Shown here: positions 9,475-17,509 of the stretch, one piece after another
Position numbering within the stretch: the first letter of the stretch is position 1
Layout: every line of letters begins with the position of its first letter
DNA from: an uncultured Methylophaga sp.
Lineage (GTDB): Bacteria; Pseudomonadota; Gammaproteobacteria; Nitrosococcales; Methylophagaceae
Assembly: GCA_913055695.1 (NCBI GenBank)
Contig: CAJXKF010000005.1
Span: 62,001 to 126,000 of the forward strand
DNA length: 64,000 nucleotides
Direction of reading: 5' to 3'
Notes under the pieces: generated by a model
Database searches by the model: none
Seen by the model: only the letters and a program-made list of their open reading frames with translations
Told to the model about the DNA's origin: nothing
Position numbers and translations under genes: made by a program

Positions 9475-10827
9475 TCAGCCAGGTTCTGCCTTCCATGCCC
9501 CCATAGAACCTAAATAAATATCGACCTTGTCAAAGCCTTTGCTGGCGAGCCATGCAGCCGCCACGGTCGCTCGCATGCCGCTGGCACACATCAGTGTGTA
9601 ACGACGGTTTTTGTCCAGTTGTTTCCAGCCCTGGTTCAGATGACCCACATAGATATGCTCTGAGCCTTCAATGGCTGTTTCGTCACGTTCATCTGCTGAG
9701 CGGACATCCAGCAAGCACCAGTCGACGTCTGGCTCGCCAAGGCGCTGCGCGACCTCTTTCGTAGCTATCATCGGGATCTGAGACAATGATTCACCTTTCG
9801 CCGCTGTGGCGACCATTCCGGTATAGCCTCCCAGCACATTATCCAGGCCGATACGCATTAAATGTCTCCTGGCTGTCTCTAACTGGTTTTGATCAGTGGC
9901 CAGTAACACGAGGCTGTCTTTTTCATTGATAAACCAGCCCGCAAATGCAGTCATCATTGAAACCGGCAGATTGATAGAACCGGGAAGATGACCTGAGGCG
10001 TAGGCCATCGGCTCACGCACATCGATAAGCACATCCGCTGCCGAGTCTTTGACTTGCTGCAGACTCAGATTGCGAGGGCGCAGGCTGCTGGGGCAGGGCC
10101 TGGCGCCCTGACTGTTAAGGTGTTCCATCAATTTGAAGTACGGTGGTTGATAATGCCGCTCTTCAAGTTTGAAACGAATAAATTCCTCTCTATCAGTGAT
10201 TTGCAGACGAGGATTATTGAGACGCTCGTGGCCAAGCGTAGAGAATTCACGCTCAGCCATCCCGGCACCGCAGACTGATCCGGCACCATGAGCAGGATAA
10301 ACGATGGCCTGATCACCCAATGTCAGTATTTTTGTCAGAGAGTCATAAAGCAAACCGGCCACTTCTTCAGCACGATCGGGATAAAAATCAGTGCGGCCGA
10401 CATCACCGATAAAGAGCGCATCGCCCGTGAAGACCCCCACAGATTTCTCAGGATAATGACTGTCGAACAAGGCGAAGGCCAGGTGATCATCGGTATGCCC
10501 CGGTGTTTCCAGCACCTCGATTTGCAACTGGCCGATCTTGAAAGTCTCTTTCTCCCGTGTGGTCTCTGCATAGGCCACCAGTTGGGGCTGCGGTCCATGC
10601 AGCACTCTGGCGCCGGTTAACTCAGCCAGGATCGGGGCACCGGAAACCAGATCTTCGTGACAATGCGTTTCAAAAATATGCGTGATTTCCAGCCCCTGTC
10701 TACGCGCCATTTCAAGATAAATATCGCAATCACGCCGGGGATCAATGACCGCCGCCTGTCCGCCTGATCCGATTAAGTAGGAAAGATGTGCGAGGCCCGG
10801 GGTTTTGATTTTTTCCAGTAGCATCAA
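9475..10827 (-). CDS. Metallo-beta-lactamase fold protein with two rhodanese domains
   Basis: 450 residues. The N-terminal half is an MBL-fold hydrolase of the persulfide dioxygenase/glyoxalase II group with the metal motif THCHEDLVSG, the later GHTDDH, GDALFIGDVGRTDF and YPAHGAGS. Two rhodanese domains follow. The first (about 262-345) has no cysteine at the active-site loop (VLLATDQNQ), so it is probably inactive; the second (about 355-450) has the active loop MCASGMRAT. Known relatives oxidise glutathione persulfide or move sulfane sulfur. The gene lies 102 bases downstream of ctaG on the same strand, so it may be read with the oxidase operon. The second ATG at 10824 is an equally good start. 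Confidence 0.85.
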   Translation of the reverse strand: MMLLEKIKTPGLAHLSYLIGSGGQAAVIDPRRDCDIYLEMARRQGLEITHIFETHCHEDLVSGAPILAELTGARVLHGPQPQLVAYAETTREKETFKIGQLQIEVLETPGHTDDHLAFALFDSHYPEKSVGVFTGDALFIGDVGRTDFYPDRAEEVAGLLYDSLTKILTLGDQAIVYPAHGAGSVCGAGMAEREFSTLGHERLNNPRLQITDREEFIRFKLEERHYQPPYFKLMEHLNSQGARPCPSSLRPRNLSLQQVKDSAADVLIDVREPMAYASGHLPGSINLPVSMMTAFAGWFINEKDSLVLLATDQNQLETARRHLMRIGLDNVLGGYTGMVATAAKGESLSQIPMIATKEVAQRLGEPDVDWCLLDVRSADERDETAIEGSEHIYVGHLNQGWKQLDKNRRYTLMCASGMRATVAAAWLASKGFDKVDIYLGSMGAWKAEPG

Positions 10828-10929
10828 CTTCCTCCTTTTTGCCCTGAAACAGCGTAAACACGAGCCATGCTCTTAACCCCGCTATGAGTTCGCAGTCTAG
10901 ATAGCAGAACATAACAAGTTATGGTTCCG

Positions 10930-11874
10930 CTAATGAGAGTGAAGCGAGACCTTGCTGACACGGTGTCCCAGACGGTCACTATGTTGTAACCAACGATAAA
11001 ACAGGTAGCCAATCACCAGAATATACAGTAACACTGGCGGCACCCACATGATGACGCCTGCCAGTTTCTGGTCCAGCAGCGGCGTCAGCAGCCAGTCCGG
11101 CGGAATCTGTTTATGGCTTTGATACAAGGGTCTCGATGCTATTGTGAGCAATGCCCCAAGCACACTACCCTGAAGCGCCATGCCAAATACATAGAGGATC
11201 CGCAAGCCATTGCCCTGATGATCCCGCGGACGCAGCCGCAAGATCGTCGCCCAGAACAGGGCCGCAGTCACTACAAAGGCAACATGTTCCGAATAATGAA
11301 TCGCTTCATTCGCCACGGCGAGATCATAAAGTGCCGGCAAGTGCCATATCCACAGCACACCGGTGGCCAGTAAGGTGACAAGCAACGGTACAGCAGAGTC
11401 CCCTGTTTCATTATTGAGGGCACCACCAAAGCGGCTGCAGAAACGGCCATAGCCATGGCGCCATGACCGCGGCAGCGCCCACAACAAGGCCATATCGGGA
11501 GCACCCAGCACCAGCAGGGGGGCTGCGACCAGTATCAATAGCAGATGCTGAATCATATGCACTGAAAACAGTACGCCACTCACAGCATCTATCGGTGACA
11601 TCAAAGCCAGTAGCAAGGTGAAGATACCAGCCGCGAAACTGATAGCTGATGGGATGCTGATAATTTTCCCCCGGCCTCTGCCCTGCCAGGCACGATACAG
11701 CCCAGTGTAGTAAAGACCGCTGGCTATCAGCAGAGGCAGAATGACGGCAGCAGAAAAATCCCAATGATTCAGTATGGCCGCCGGGTCCCCGTCATGAGCT
11801 GTCGCGTGTGCAAATGCTGTTTGCGCGAACAGCAGTAAAATCGGTGTCAGACTGAAACAGACAGCTTTTCTCAC
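10930..11874 (-). CDS. ctaG: CtaG-family cytochrome c oxidase assembly protein
   Basis: 314 residues, seven or so membrane helices after a signal-like N-terminus. It matches the CtaG/caa3 assembly family (the Bacillus type, not the copper chaperone Cox11), with SVHMIQHLLLILVAAPLLVLG and the later SEHVAFVVTAALFWATI as typical His-containing helices. Family members support assembly of the CuA/CuB centres of caa3-type oxidases. Its ATG overlaps the stop of the subunit II gene by 4 bases (ATGA), marking it as the last of nine overlapping genes. No Cox11 is visible in the window. Confidence 0.87.
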   Translation of the reverse strand: MRKAVCFSLTPILLLFAQTAFAHATAHDGDPAAILNHWDFSAAVILPLLIASGLYYTGLYRAWQGRGRGKIISIPSAISFAAGIFTLLLALMSPIDAVSGVLFSVHMIQHLLLILVAAPLLVLGAPDMALLWALPRSWRHGYGRFCSRFGGALNNETGDSAVPLLVTLLATGVLWIWHLPALYDLAVANEAIHYSEHVAFVVTAALFWATILRLRPRDHQGNGLRILYVFGMALQGSVLGALLTIASRPLYQSHKQIPPDWLLTPLLDQKLAGVIMWVPPVLLYILVIGYLFYRWLQHSDRLGHRVSKVSLHSH

Positions 11875-12878
11875 TCAAGACTCTCAAGGTAAGCTGCCAG
11901 TGCATTTAGTTGCTCACCATCGAATTGCTTCAGGGTGGGCATATTGATACCGGGTTTAATAGCCTGCGCGTCTACAATCCAGGCCTGCAGATTGGCTCTT
12001 TTATTGGGTAATATCCCGGCGCCCAGCATCTCTCTGCTGCCGAAATGGGTCAAATCCGGGCCGACACTCCCTCTTGCAGGGGTCCCCCGCACAGTGTGGC
12101 AACTGGCACAGGCATAGGATTCAAATATTTTCTTGCCCTGAGTTAATTTGGCAGTATCAGGCTTAACCGCCGGCTCTCTCTGCGCTGCCACCCAGCGCTG
12201 GTATTCCTCAGGGGAATGCGCTATCACCCGGAAGCGCATATGACTATGTTGCATTCCACAGTATTCAGCGCATTGACCACGATAAGTGCCGGGCTTATCC
12301 GCTTCCAGTATCAGGTAATTTTCCTTGCCGGGAATCATATCCAGCTTGCCATGCAGTCGGGGCACCCAGAAGCTGTGAATCACATCAGCTGATAGCAGCT
12401 TGATACCGATTTTGGCATTGGTCGGAATATGAATTTCGTTAGCCGTTTCAAATCCTTTATTTTCATTGTCGCCCGGATAATTCACTTCCCACCACCAGCG
12501 ATGAGCAGTCACTTCAATCTCCAGGTCCACCGCCTGCGCTTTGCTTGCCAGCGGATTGAGTGTCCATAATGTGATCAGAAACAAAATGGTCAGCACTGTG
12601 CCAGAAAACAGCAGGCCGCCAATCAGAATCCACTGCTTGCCGCCGCCGCTGTCGACCGGCATATGTTCATACAGACTGCCATTGCGCCGCAGCGCTGCCC
12701 ACACCACCAGCACCGACATCACCACAATGACAATCAGCATAAACAGTGACAGCCACCAGCCCAGTGAGGCCAGACTGCGGGCTTCAGGCCCGGCAGGGTT
12801 GAAGGTGTTAAAGGGCGAACTGCAGCCCGCTACCAGACCCAGAAGCAAAAAAACCAGCCAGCTTCGCAGATGACGCAT
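11871..12878 (-). CDS. ctaC: Cytochrome c oxidase subunit II with fused cytochrome c domain
   Basis: 335 residues. A lipoprotein signal (LLGLVAGCSS) suggests lipid anchoring. Two membrane helices follow (about 35-60 and 80-105), then the CuA cupredoxin domain with the ligand set VIHSF, CAEYCGMQHSHM (Cys, Glu, Cys, His, Met) and the electron-entry aromatic patch AHRWWWEV. A class I cytochrome c domain with CASCH (about residue 262) and a distal Met in NMPTL forms the C-terminus, which is the caa3 layout. It accepts electrons from soluble cytochrome c or passes them internally to CuA. The gene shares one base with the stop of the upstream cytochrome gene. Confidence 0.93.
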   Translation of the reverse strand: MRHLRSWLVFLLLGLVAGCSSPFNTFNPAGPEARSLASLGWWLSLFMLIVIVVMSVLVVWAALRRNGSLYEHMPVDSGGGKQWILIGGLLFSGTVLTILFLITLWTLNPLASKAQAVDLEIEVTAHRWWWEVNYPGDNENKGFETANEIHIPTNAKIGIKLLSADVIHSFWVPRLHGKLDMIPGKENYLILEADKPGTYRGQCAEYCGMQHSHMRFRVIAHSPEEYQRWVAAQREPAVKPDTAKLTQGKKIFESYACASCHTVRGTPARGSVGPDLTHFGSREMLGAGILPNKRANLQAWIVDAQAIKPGINMPTLKQFDGEQLNALAAYLESLE

Positions 12879-13420
12879 TATTGGTCCCCTCCTCCGGCCG
12901 TGACACCGGGAATGTCACGACGTGGCGGCGGATTGGGATAGGAAGGATTTGCTGGCGGCGGAGACGGTTCGAGATCGGTATTCAAAGATTTAATATAGGT
13001 TGTCAGCTTCCAGATCTGCGGGGCCGGCAGCTTAGTCCCCCAGGCGGGCATGCCGTGGGGACGACCCTCTGCAATGGAAGCAAAAATATCCGCGTCTTCA
13101 TGACCATACAGCCATTCCGCATCGCGCAGGCTCGGCCCCATTCCACCGCCGGCTCTGCCACCATGACAGCCATAGCAGTTGAAATCGACAAACAGCCTGC
13201 GACCATCCCTGACGATCTTCTCTTCCATGGCATAGGGATTTTCCGGGGTATCGAGTGGATGATCTGCCCCCGGTTGCGGGCCTAAAGGATTTTCATCTGC
13301 CGGCAAGCCCAGCATCGATTCCGGCGACTGGGCGGGATCGGCCTGGAGCTGGCTGATACCTGCCAGCACTGGCACGGCCAGGCTGAATAGAATTAGATGG
13401 CGCACGCTTAACATAGTCAT
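12878..13420 (-). CDS. Periplasmic class I cytochrome c, partner of the PQQ dehydrogenase
   Basis: 180 residues with a signal peptide (cleavage near LQADPAQ), one heme site CYGCH (about residue 83) and a likely axial Met in GMPAWG. The C-terminal 30 residues are Pro-rich (PSPPPANPSYPNPPPRR), which is unusual and could be a docking tail. Its position between the MxaJ/XoxJ-like gene and subunit II suggests that it carries electrons from the PQQ dehydrogenase to the oxidase, the role of cytochrome cL/XoxG in methanol oxidation; that role is inference. The start overlaps the upstream stop by one base (TAATG). Confidence 0.85.
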   Translation of the reverse strand: MTMLSVRHLILFSLAVPVLAGISQLQADPAQSPESMLGLPADENPLGPQPGADHPLDTPENPYAMEEKIVRDGRRLFVDFNCYGCHGGRAGGGMGPSLRDAEWLYGHEDADIFASIAEGRPHGMPAWGTKLPAPQIWKLTTYIKSLNTDLEPSPPPANPSYPNPPPRRDIPGVTAGGGDQ

Positions 13421-14274
13421 TACTCCTGAGAGGAATTGTGGTTTGCCATTTCAAGCATAGGGACCCGATAGCGACGAAGGACCTGACTCACCTTTACAGC
13501 TTGCTCTCGCATCACCCGTTCGACTTCCTGTTTCAATTCCGTGTCGCCCTGACGCACCGCCATCGCGATCGGAAAAGTAAAGCGGGTCCCCTGCTCCTGC
13601 GCCGGTGTGACCGGGCTAATATCTAATGCCACTGCCTGCTGATCAGCAAAAAAGCCCGCCACCGGCCCCCAGACAATGGCGACATCGATCGCTTTTGTCG
13701 CCAGCGCTTCAATAATGCGTGAAGCCGGGTGCGGTTTGCTGTAGTCACCATAAACAGAAAAGCCGGTGAGATTATGAATATAGCCACGTCGCGCCATAGC
13801 CGATGCGCCCGGTGTATTGGAATAATCATCCCCCACCACCGGCACCCCCACCTTCAGTTTTCCGAGTCTGGGATCATCCAGTGATGTGATCTGCAGTTTG
13901 TCAGCCTGGCGGGTCACGAACACATAGGAAGAGCGATAGTAGGGGGCCGTGGTGTCTGCACGTTGCAGGCCCGGCAGCACGCCCATCACCAGGTCGCATT
14001 TGCCGGCATTGAGCGTATGGCGGAAGAAACCCCGCCGCTGCGGGTACCAGACGTATTCAAGTTCACGTTGCATGCTGTCCGCCAGCAGTCGTGCCAATGC
14101 ATTTTCAAACCCTTCTCCAGCCTGGTTGGAAAAAGGCAGATTGTTGGGATCAGCGCAGACTCGCAGACTGTCTTTCTGCCTGGCCCAGCCTGCCTGGCTA
14201 GATAACATCAATAGCGTCAGGCCCAGCGTAAGGAGGCTGATCCCGATCTTAGGTTTCAGGTATAGCGAATACAT
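13420..14274 (-). CDS. MxaJ/XoxJ-like periplasmic binding protein
   Basis: 284 residues with a signal peptide ending near QAGWARQ. It has the bacterial extracellular solute-binding fold (family 3 type) and matches the quinoprotein-dehydrogenase-associated group, beginning LRVCADPNNLPFSNQAGEGFEN, a pattern typical of MxaJ/XoxJ. No transporter permease or ATPase gene is nearby. XoxJ proteins bind and are thought to activate the apo-dehydrogenase rather than import a substrate. Its first 26 bases overlap the end of the PQQ dehydrogenase gene, so expression is coupled to it. Confidence 0.88.
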   Translation of the reverse strand: MYSLYLKPKIGISLLTLGLTLLMLSSQAGWARQKDSLRVCADPNNLPFSNQAGEGFENALARLLADSMQRELEYVWYPQRRGFFRHTLNAGKCDLVMGVLPGLQRADTTAPYYRSSYVFVTRQADKLQITSLDDPRLGKLKVGVPVVGDDYSNTPGASAMARRGYIHNLTGFSVYGDYSKPHPASRIIEALATKAIDVAIVWGPVAGFFADQQAVALDISPVTPAQEQGTRFTFPIAMAVRQGDTELKQEVERVMREQAVKVSQVLRRYRVPMLEMANHNSSQE

Positions 14275-16132
14275 AAAAATCGCTCCCCGGCGCTGTCACT
14301 TTTTTCAGATCCGCTGCCGCACCCGTGGTGCCGAGCGCGGCGGTGGGGTCGTCGGCAGAAATGGCTTCAAAAGCGTTGGCCCCGACCCAGCCGCCGATAC
14401 CGGCATAAATCGCGACATATTGCCGGCCATCCTTACCGGTAAAGGTCATCGGGTTACCCACGATGCCGGAAGACAGCCTTTGCTTCCACAGCACATCTCC
14501 ATTACGGGCGTCGATGGCTTTAAACCAGCGGTCCGTCGTGCCGTAGAACACCACATTACCGGCCGTCGCCAGTACACCGCCCTGTAAGGGATATTTTTCA
14601 TTCACACGCCATTTTTCCTTTTCGGCTGCGATATCCCAGCCAATCAGATGGCCGCGGTATTTACCCGGCCCGGGATACATCTTCACATCCGCCCCGAGAT
14701 AAGGCGTGCCGGCGATGTAATTCGCCTCCATCCCTGTGTAGTCCATACAGAAATTGTGTGCGGGAATATAGAGCAGTCCGGTTCTGGGCGACACTGCGGA
14801 AGGGAAGACTTCTTTCCCACCGGTGGAAGAGGGACAGATATCAAAGGTCGTCTCACCTTCATGGGTACGTTTCGCTTCCACCACATCAGGCAGTCCGGTT
14901 TCAAGGTTATAGCCGGTGGCCCAGTTGGCATGTTTGATAAATTTTTCAGCGGACAGTAATTCACCGGTGAGTCTGTCCAGCACATACACAAAGCCAGTCC
15001 GACCGGGATGAACCAGTACTTTTCTTTGCTCCCCCTTCCATCGCATATCAAGCACGATATTTTCCATGATTTCGTCGTAATCCCAGGCATCATGAGGCAC
15101 CAGTTGATTGGCCCAATGCGCCTGACCGGTATCAGGATCGCGGGCAATCACAGACAAAGACCATTTGTTGGCCCCCTCACGGATATCCGGATTCCAGACA
15201 CCGGGATTACCGGTGCCGTAATAAACCAGATCCTGTTCCGGGTCATAGGAAAGCCAGCCCCACACTGTGCTGCCACCAAGCTGCCACTGATTGCCGGGCC
15301 AGGTTTTACTGCCCAGGTTTTTTCCCTGATCCTTGGCGTAGAAGGGTTTGAACTCAGGTCCGTTCATCAGCGTTTCTTTGTCTGAGCCGGTGTTGTAGCC
15401 GGTCCAGAGCAGTTTGCCGGTATTCACATCGACAGCTTTAAGCCAGCCACGTACACCCAACTCACCGCCGGAATTACCTACCAAGACTTTATCTCTGACC
15501 ACCAGCGGCGCCATGGTGATGGTCTCACCTTTATCGACTTCGCCCAGCTTGGTGTCCCATAACAGGTGGCCTTTTTCGGCATCGACTGCCACCAGATGGG
15601 CATCAAGTGTCGCGTAGATAATCTTGCCATCGACATAGGCAGCGCCACGGTTAACCACGTCGCAGCAGGCCTTGCCCACTGCCATCGGGTCGGGATGCGG
15701 TTCAAACTTCCATTTGAGCTTGAAGCCTGATTTATTGAGCTCAAAAGCCAGCAGATTATTGGGAAACGGGGTCACGACATAGAGCGTATTATCAACCATC
15801 AATGGCTGACCTTCATGCCCGCGCGGAATGCCCGTAGAGAAGGTATCGACCATTTCCAGCCGGGATACATTGTCGGTATTGATGGCATCAAGCTCACTAT
15901 AGCGGGAATTGGCTCTGTCCCCCGCCGGTGTCCACCACTCCCCGACCGGCCCGGCCGCCTGGGTGCGCGGAATTTTGATACCACTCTCCCCGCTGACATA
16001 GCGAACAGCTTTGTCATCACCGTTTGCGGTATCGGCAAACGCCACTGTGGCACTGAGGCTGAATACGGCGCTGATTAGCCACATCAAGCCCGTGAAGGTG
16101 ATGCGGCTGGGAAGATTAAGGCTGGAACTCAT
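14249..16132 (-). CDS. PQQ-dependent methanol/ethanol-type dehydrogenase with lanthanide-type site
   Basis: 627 residues with a signal peptide (cleaved near AFADTA), an eight-bladed propeller with repeated W motifs. The vicinal disulfide Cys156-Cys157 (KACCDVVNRG) is present. Metal-site candidates are Glu224 (GGELG), Asn309 (GTGNPG), the catalytic Asp351 and Asp353 in WDYDE. The second Asp (codon 15074-15076) is the residue that marks lanthanide-dependent enzymes (XoxF, PedH); calcium enzymes have Ala or Ser there. It should oxidise a primary alcohol, or an aldehyde, in the periplasm. Substrate cannot be decided; XoxF or an ExaF/PedH-like enzyme are the choices. It overlaps the upstream cytochrome by 4 bases and the downstream gene by 26. 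Confidence 0.92.
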   Translation of the reverse strand: MSSSLNLPSRITFTGLMWLISAVFSLSATVAFADTANGDDKAVRYVSGESGIKIPRTQAAGPVGEWWTPAGDRANSRYSELDAINTDNVSRLEMVDTFSTGIPRGHEGQPLMVDNTLYVVTPFPNNLLAFELNKSGFKLKWKFEPHPDPMAVGKACCDVVNRGAAYVDGKIIYATLDAHLVAVDAEKGHLLWDTKLGEVDKGETITMAPLVVRDKVLVGNSGGELGVRGWLKAVDVNTGKLLWTGYNTGSDKETLMNGPEFKPFYAKDQGKNLGSKTWPGNQWQLGGSTVWGWLSYDPEQDLVYYGTGNPGVWNPDIREGANKWSLSVIARDPDTGQAHWANQLVPHDAWDYDEIMENIVLDMRWKGEQRKVLVHPGRTGFVYVLDRLTGELLSAEKFIKHANWATGYNLETGLPDVVEAKRTHEGETTFDICPSSTGGKEVFPSAVSPRTGLLYIPAHNFCMDYTGMEANYIAGTPYLGADVKMYPGPGKYRGHLIGWDIAAEKEKWRVNEKYPLQGGVLATAGNVVFYGTTDRWFKAIDARNGDVLWKQRLSSGIVGNPMTFTGKDGRQYVAIYAGIGGWVGANAFEAISADDPTAALGTTGAAADLKKVTAPGSDFYVFAIPET

Positions 16133-16515
16133 AATGTCTCCTCGCGCATTGAGAACAGATAGGCTGCGATATGACGGGCTTCTCGCTCAGTCAAATCCAG
16201 CTCGGGCATTGCGGTCTCGGGGGCGACGCGGTGCGTGTCAGTGAGCCACAGCACCAGATTGTCGGTATTGTTAGGCAGCTTGCCGGCGATATAGGCACGA
16301 TCAGACCAGTTGCTGAGCGGCGGGCCTATAGTGCCGTCAGCCTCGTCTATACCGCTAATCCTGTGACAGCTGCCGCAGGCTCTGTCACGAATCAGATCGG
16401 CACCGCGGGCAGCAACCGCATTATCCAGAACCGGGGCCGGTGTCTGACTGCTTTGCTCATCGCAGCCGCCCAGCAAAATAAAAGCACTGAGAATAATCAA
16501 AAACTTCACGCGCAT
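16129..16515 (-). CDS. Small lipoprotein cytochrome c
   Basis: 128 residues. The lipobox LLGGC places it on a membrane on the periplasmic side. One heme site ACGSCH (about residue 48) and a probable axial Met in AMPELDL define a class I cytochrome c. It lies between the oxidase subunits and the PQQ dehydrogenase and overlaps both neighbours (10 bases upstream, 4 downstream). It could be an extra electron carrier for the oxidase. A specific role is not known. Confidence 0.85.
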   Translation of the reverse strand: MRVKFLIILSAFILLGGCDEQSSQTPAPVLDNAVAARGADLIRDRACGSCHRISGIDEADGTIGPPLSNWSDRAYIAGKLPNNTDNLVLWLTDTHRVAPETAMPELDLTEREARHIAAYLFSMREETL

Positions 16516-16898
16516 GACGTCACCAATACAGGTAAAACAGTGAAATAGAGCATGTTGAGCAAAAGCAGGCCGGCCACGAAGGTCGCGAACAAAGCCAGAA
16601 ACTGAATCGGATCCCAGCCTTCAAGTCTGAAGATGGTTTTATGCTGACGCTGCTGTCTCAACAAGCGAATCCCCATCACGATGCTTAGCAGCGTTACAAC
16701 AATGGCTACTGCTGATATGGCAAGCAGCGCCATAAACGGCATTGATGCCAAGCCCTGCTGGCAGGCCTGTTCGGCAATCACCAGACTGCTCATTTCATGC
16801 AGCACCCAGGCGACAGGCGGCGTGAAAATGATAAATATCAGCTGCCGCCGAATCGTTTGGTTTATCTGTGGCAATTGCTTAAGCTTCTCTTCACTCAT
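16506..16898 (-). CDS. Small three-helix membrane protein of the oxidase operon
   Basis: 130 residues, with three predicted membrane helices (about 19-45, 52-78 and 98-125) and a basic loop (RLLRQQRQHK). I do not recognise a family. It sits where many heme-copper oxidase operons carry subunit IV, directly after subunit III with a 4-base overlap, but subunit IV proteins of the aa3/bo3 families are usually shorter or have other signatures. It is most likely an accessory subunit or assembly factor of this oxidase (inference from position only). Confidence 0.7.
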   Translation of the reverse strand: MSEEKLKQLPQINQTIRRQLIFIIFTPPVAWVLHEMSSLVIAEQACQQGLASMPFMALLAISAVAIVVTLLSIVMGIRLLRQQRQHKTIFRLEGWDPIQFLALFATFVAGLLLLNMLYFTVLPVLVTSCA

Positions 16899-17509
16899 AG
16901 CGCAGTTCCATAAAAATGAGGCGAGAGATAGAGAATGCAGACAACGACTATCCAGACCAGATCAACAAAATGCCAGTACCAGACCACATTCTTGACGGCG
17001 ATATGTCGTTCAGCACTGAAATGGCCAGCCAGCGCACGTGCCAGCACATAGGCCAGCATAATGAAACCCAGCACCACATGGGCAAGATGAAAGCTGACTA
17101 TGGTGTAGAAAATGGAGCCGTAGGCATTGTCGGTCGGTGTCAGTATTTTCAGGTGCTGGCTGTATTCAAAATACTGCACGCTCATAAAGGCCACACCGAG
17201 CAGCAAACTGAGCGCAAGCCACAGGTTGAGGCTTTTGCTGTCACCTTTTTCAATGCCGCGTTGTCCCAGGTGCGCAGTCACACTGCTGAGCAACAGAATG
17301 ACCAGCAGAACAAGGGCCAGTTTAAAGCTGGGGTCTTCATGAAACGGCCATTGTTCGCTGTTGCTCGCCAGAAAAAAATAAGCGAAGAAAAAAATCACAA
17401 ACAGCATCGCTTCGGTGGCAATAAACAGCGCCATGCCCCACTGACTGCGCTTGCGCTCGTGTGGTCTGGGCAGGACAGGCTGATAGGGATTAAAGGTCGC
17501 ACTTCTCAT
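16895..17509 (-). CDS. ctaE: Cytochrome c oxidase subunit III
   Basis: 204 residues with five predicted helices, the short form of the COX3 family. It begins near RSQWGMALFIATEAMLFVIFFFAYFF, which includes the conserved Glu of helix III (ATEAM), and ends with the family-typical YWHFVDLVWI motif. In the family it stabilises subunit I and supports proton uptake. It overlaps subunit I by 4 bases (ATGA) and the next gene by 4. Confidence 0.93.
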   Translation of the reverse strand: MRSATFNPYQPVLPRPHERKRSQWGMALFIATEAMLFVIFFFAYFFLASNSEQWPFHEDPSFKLALVLLVILLLSSVTAHLGQRGIEKGDSKSLNLWLALSLLLGVAFMSVQYFEYSQHLKILTPTDNAYGSIFYTIVSFHLAHVVLGFIMLAYVLARALAGHFSAERHIAVKNVVWYWHFVDLVWIVVVCILYLSPHFYGTAL

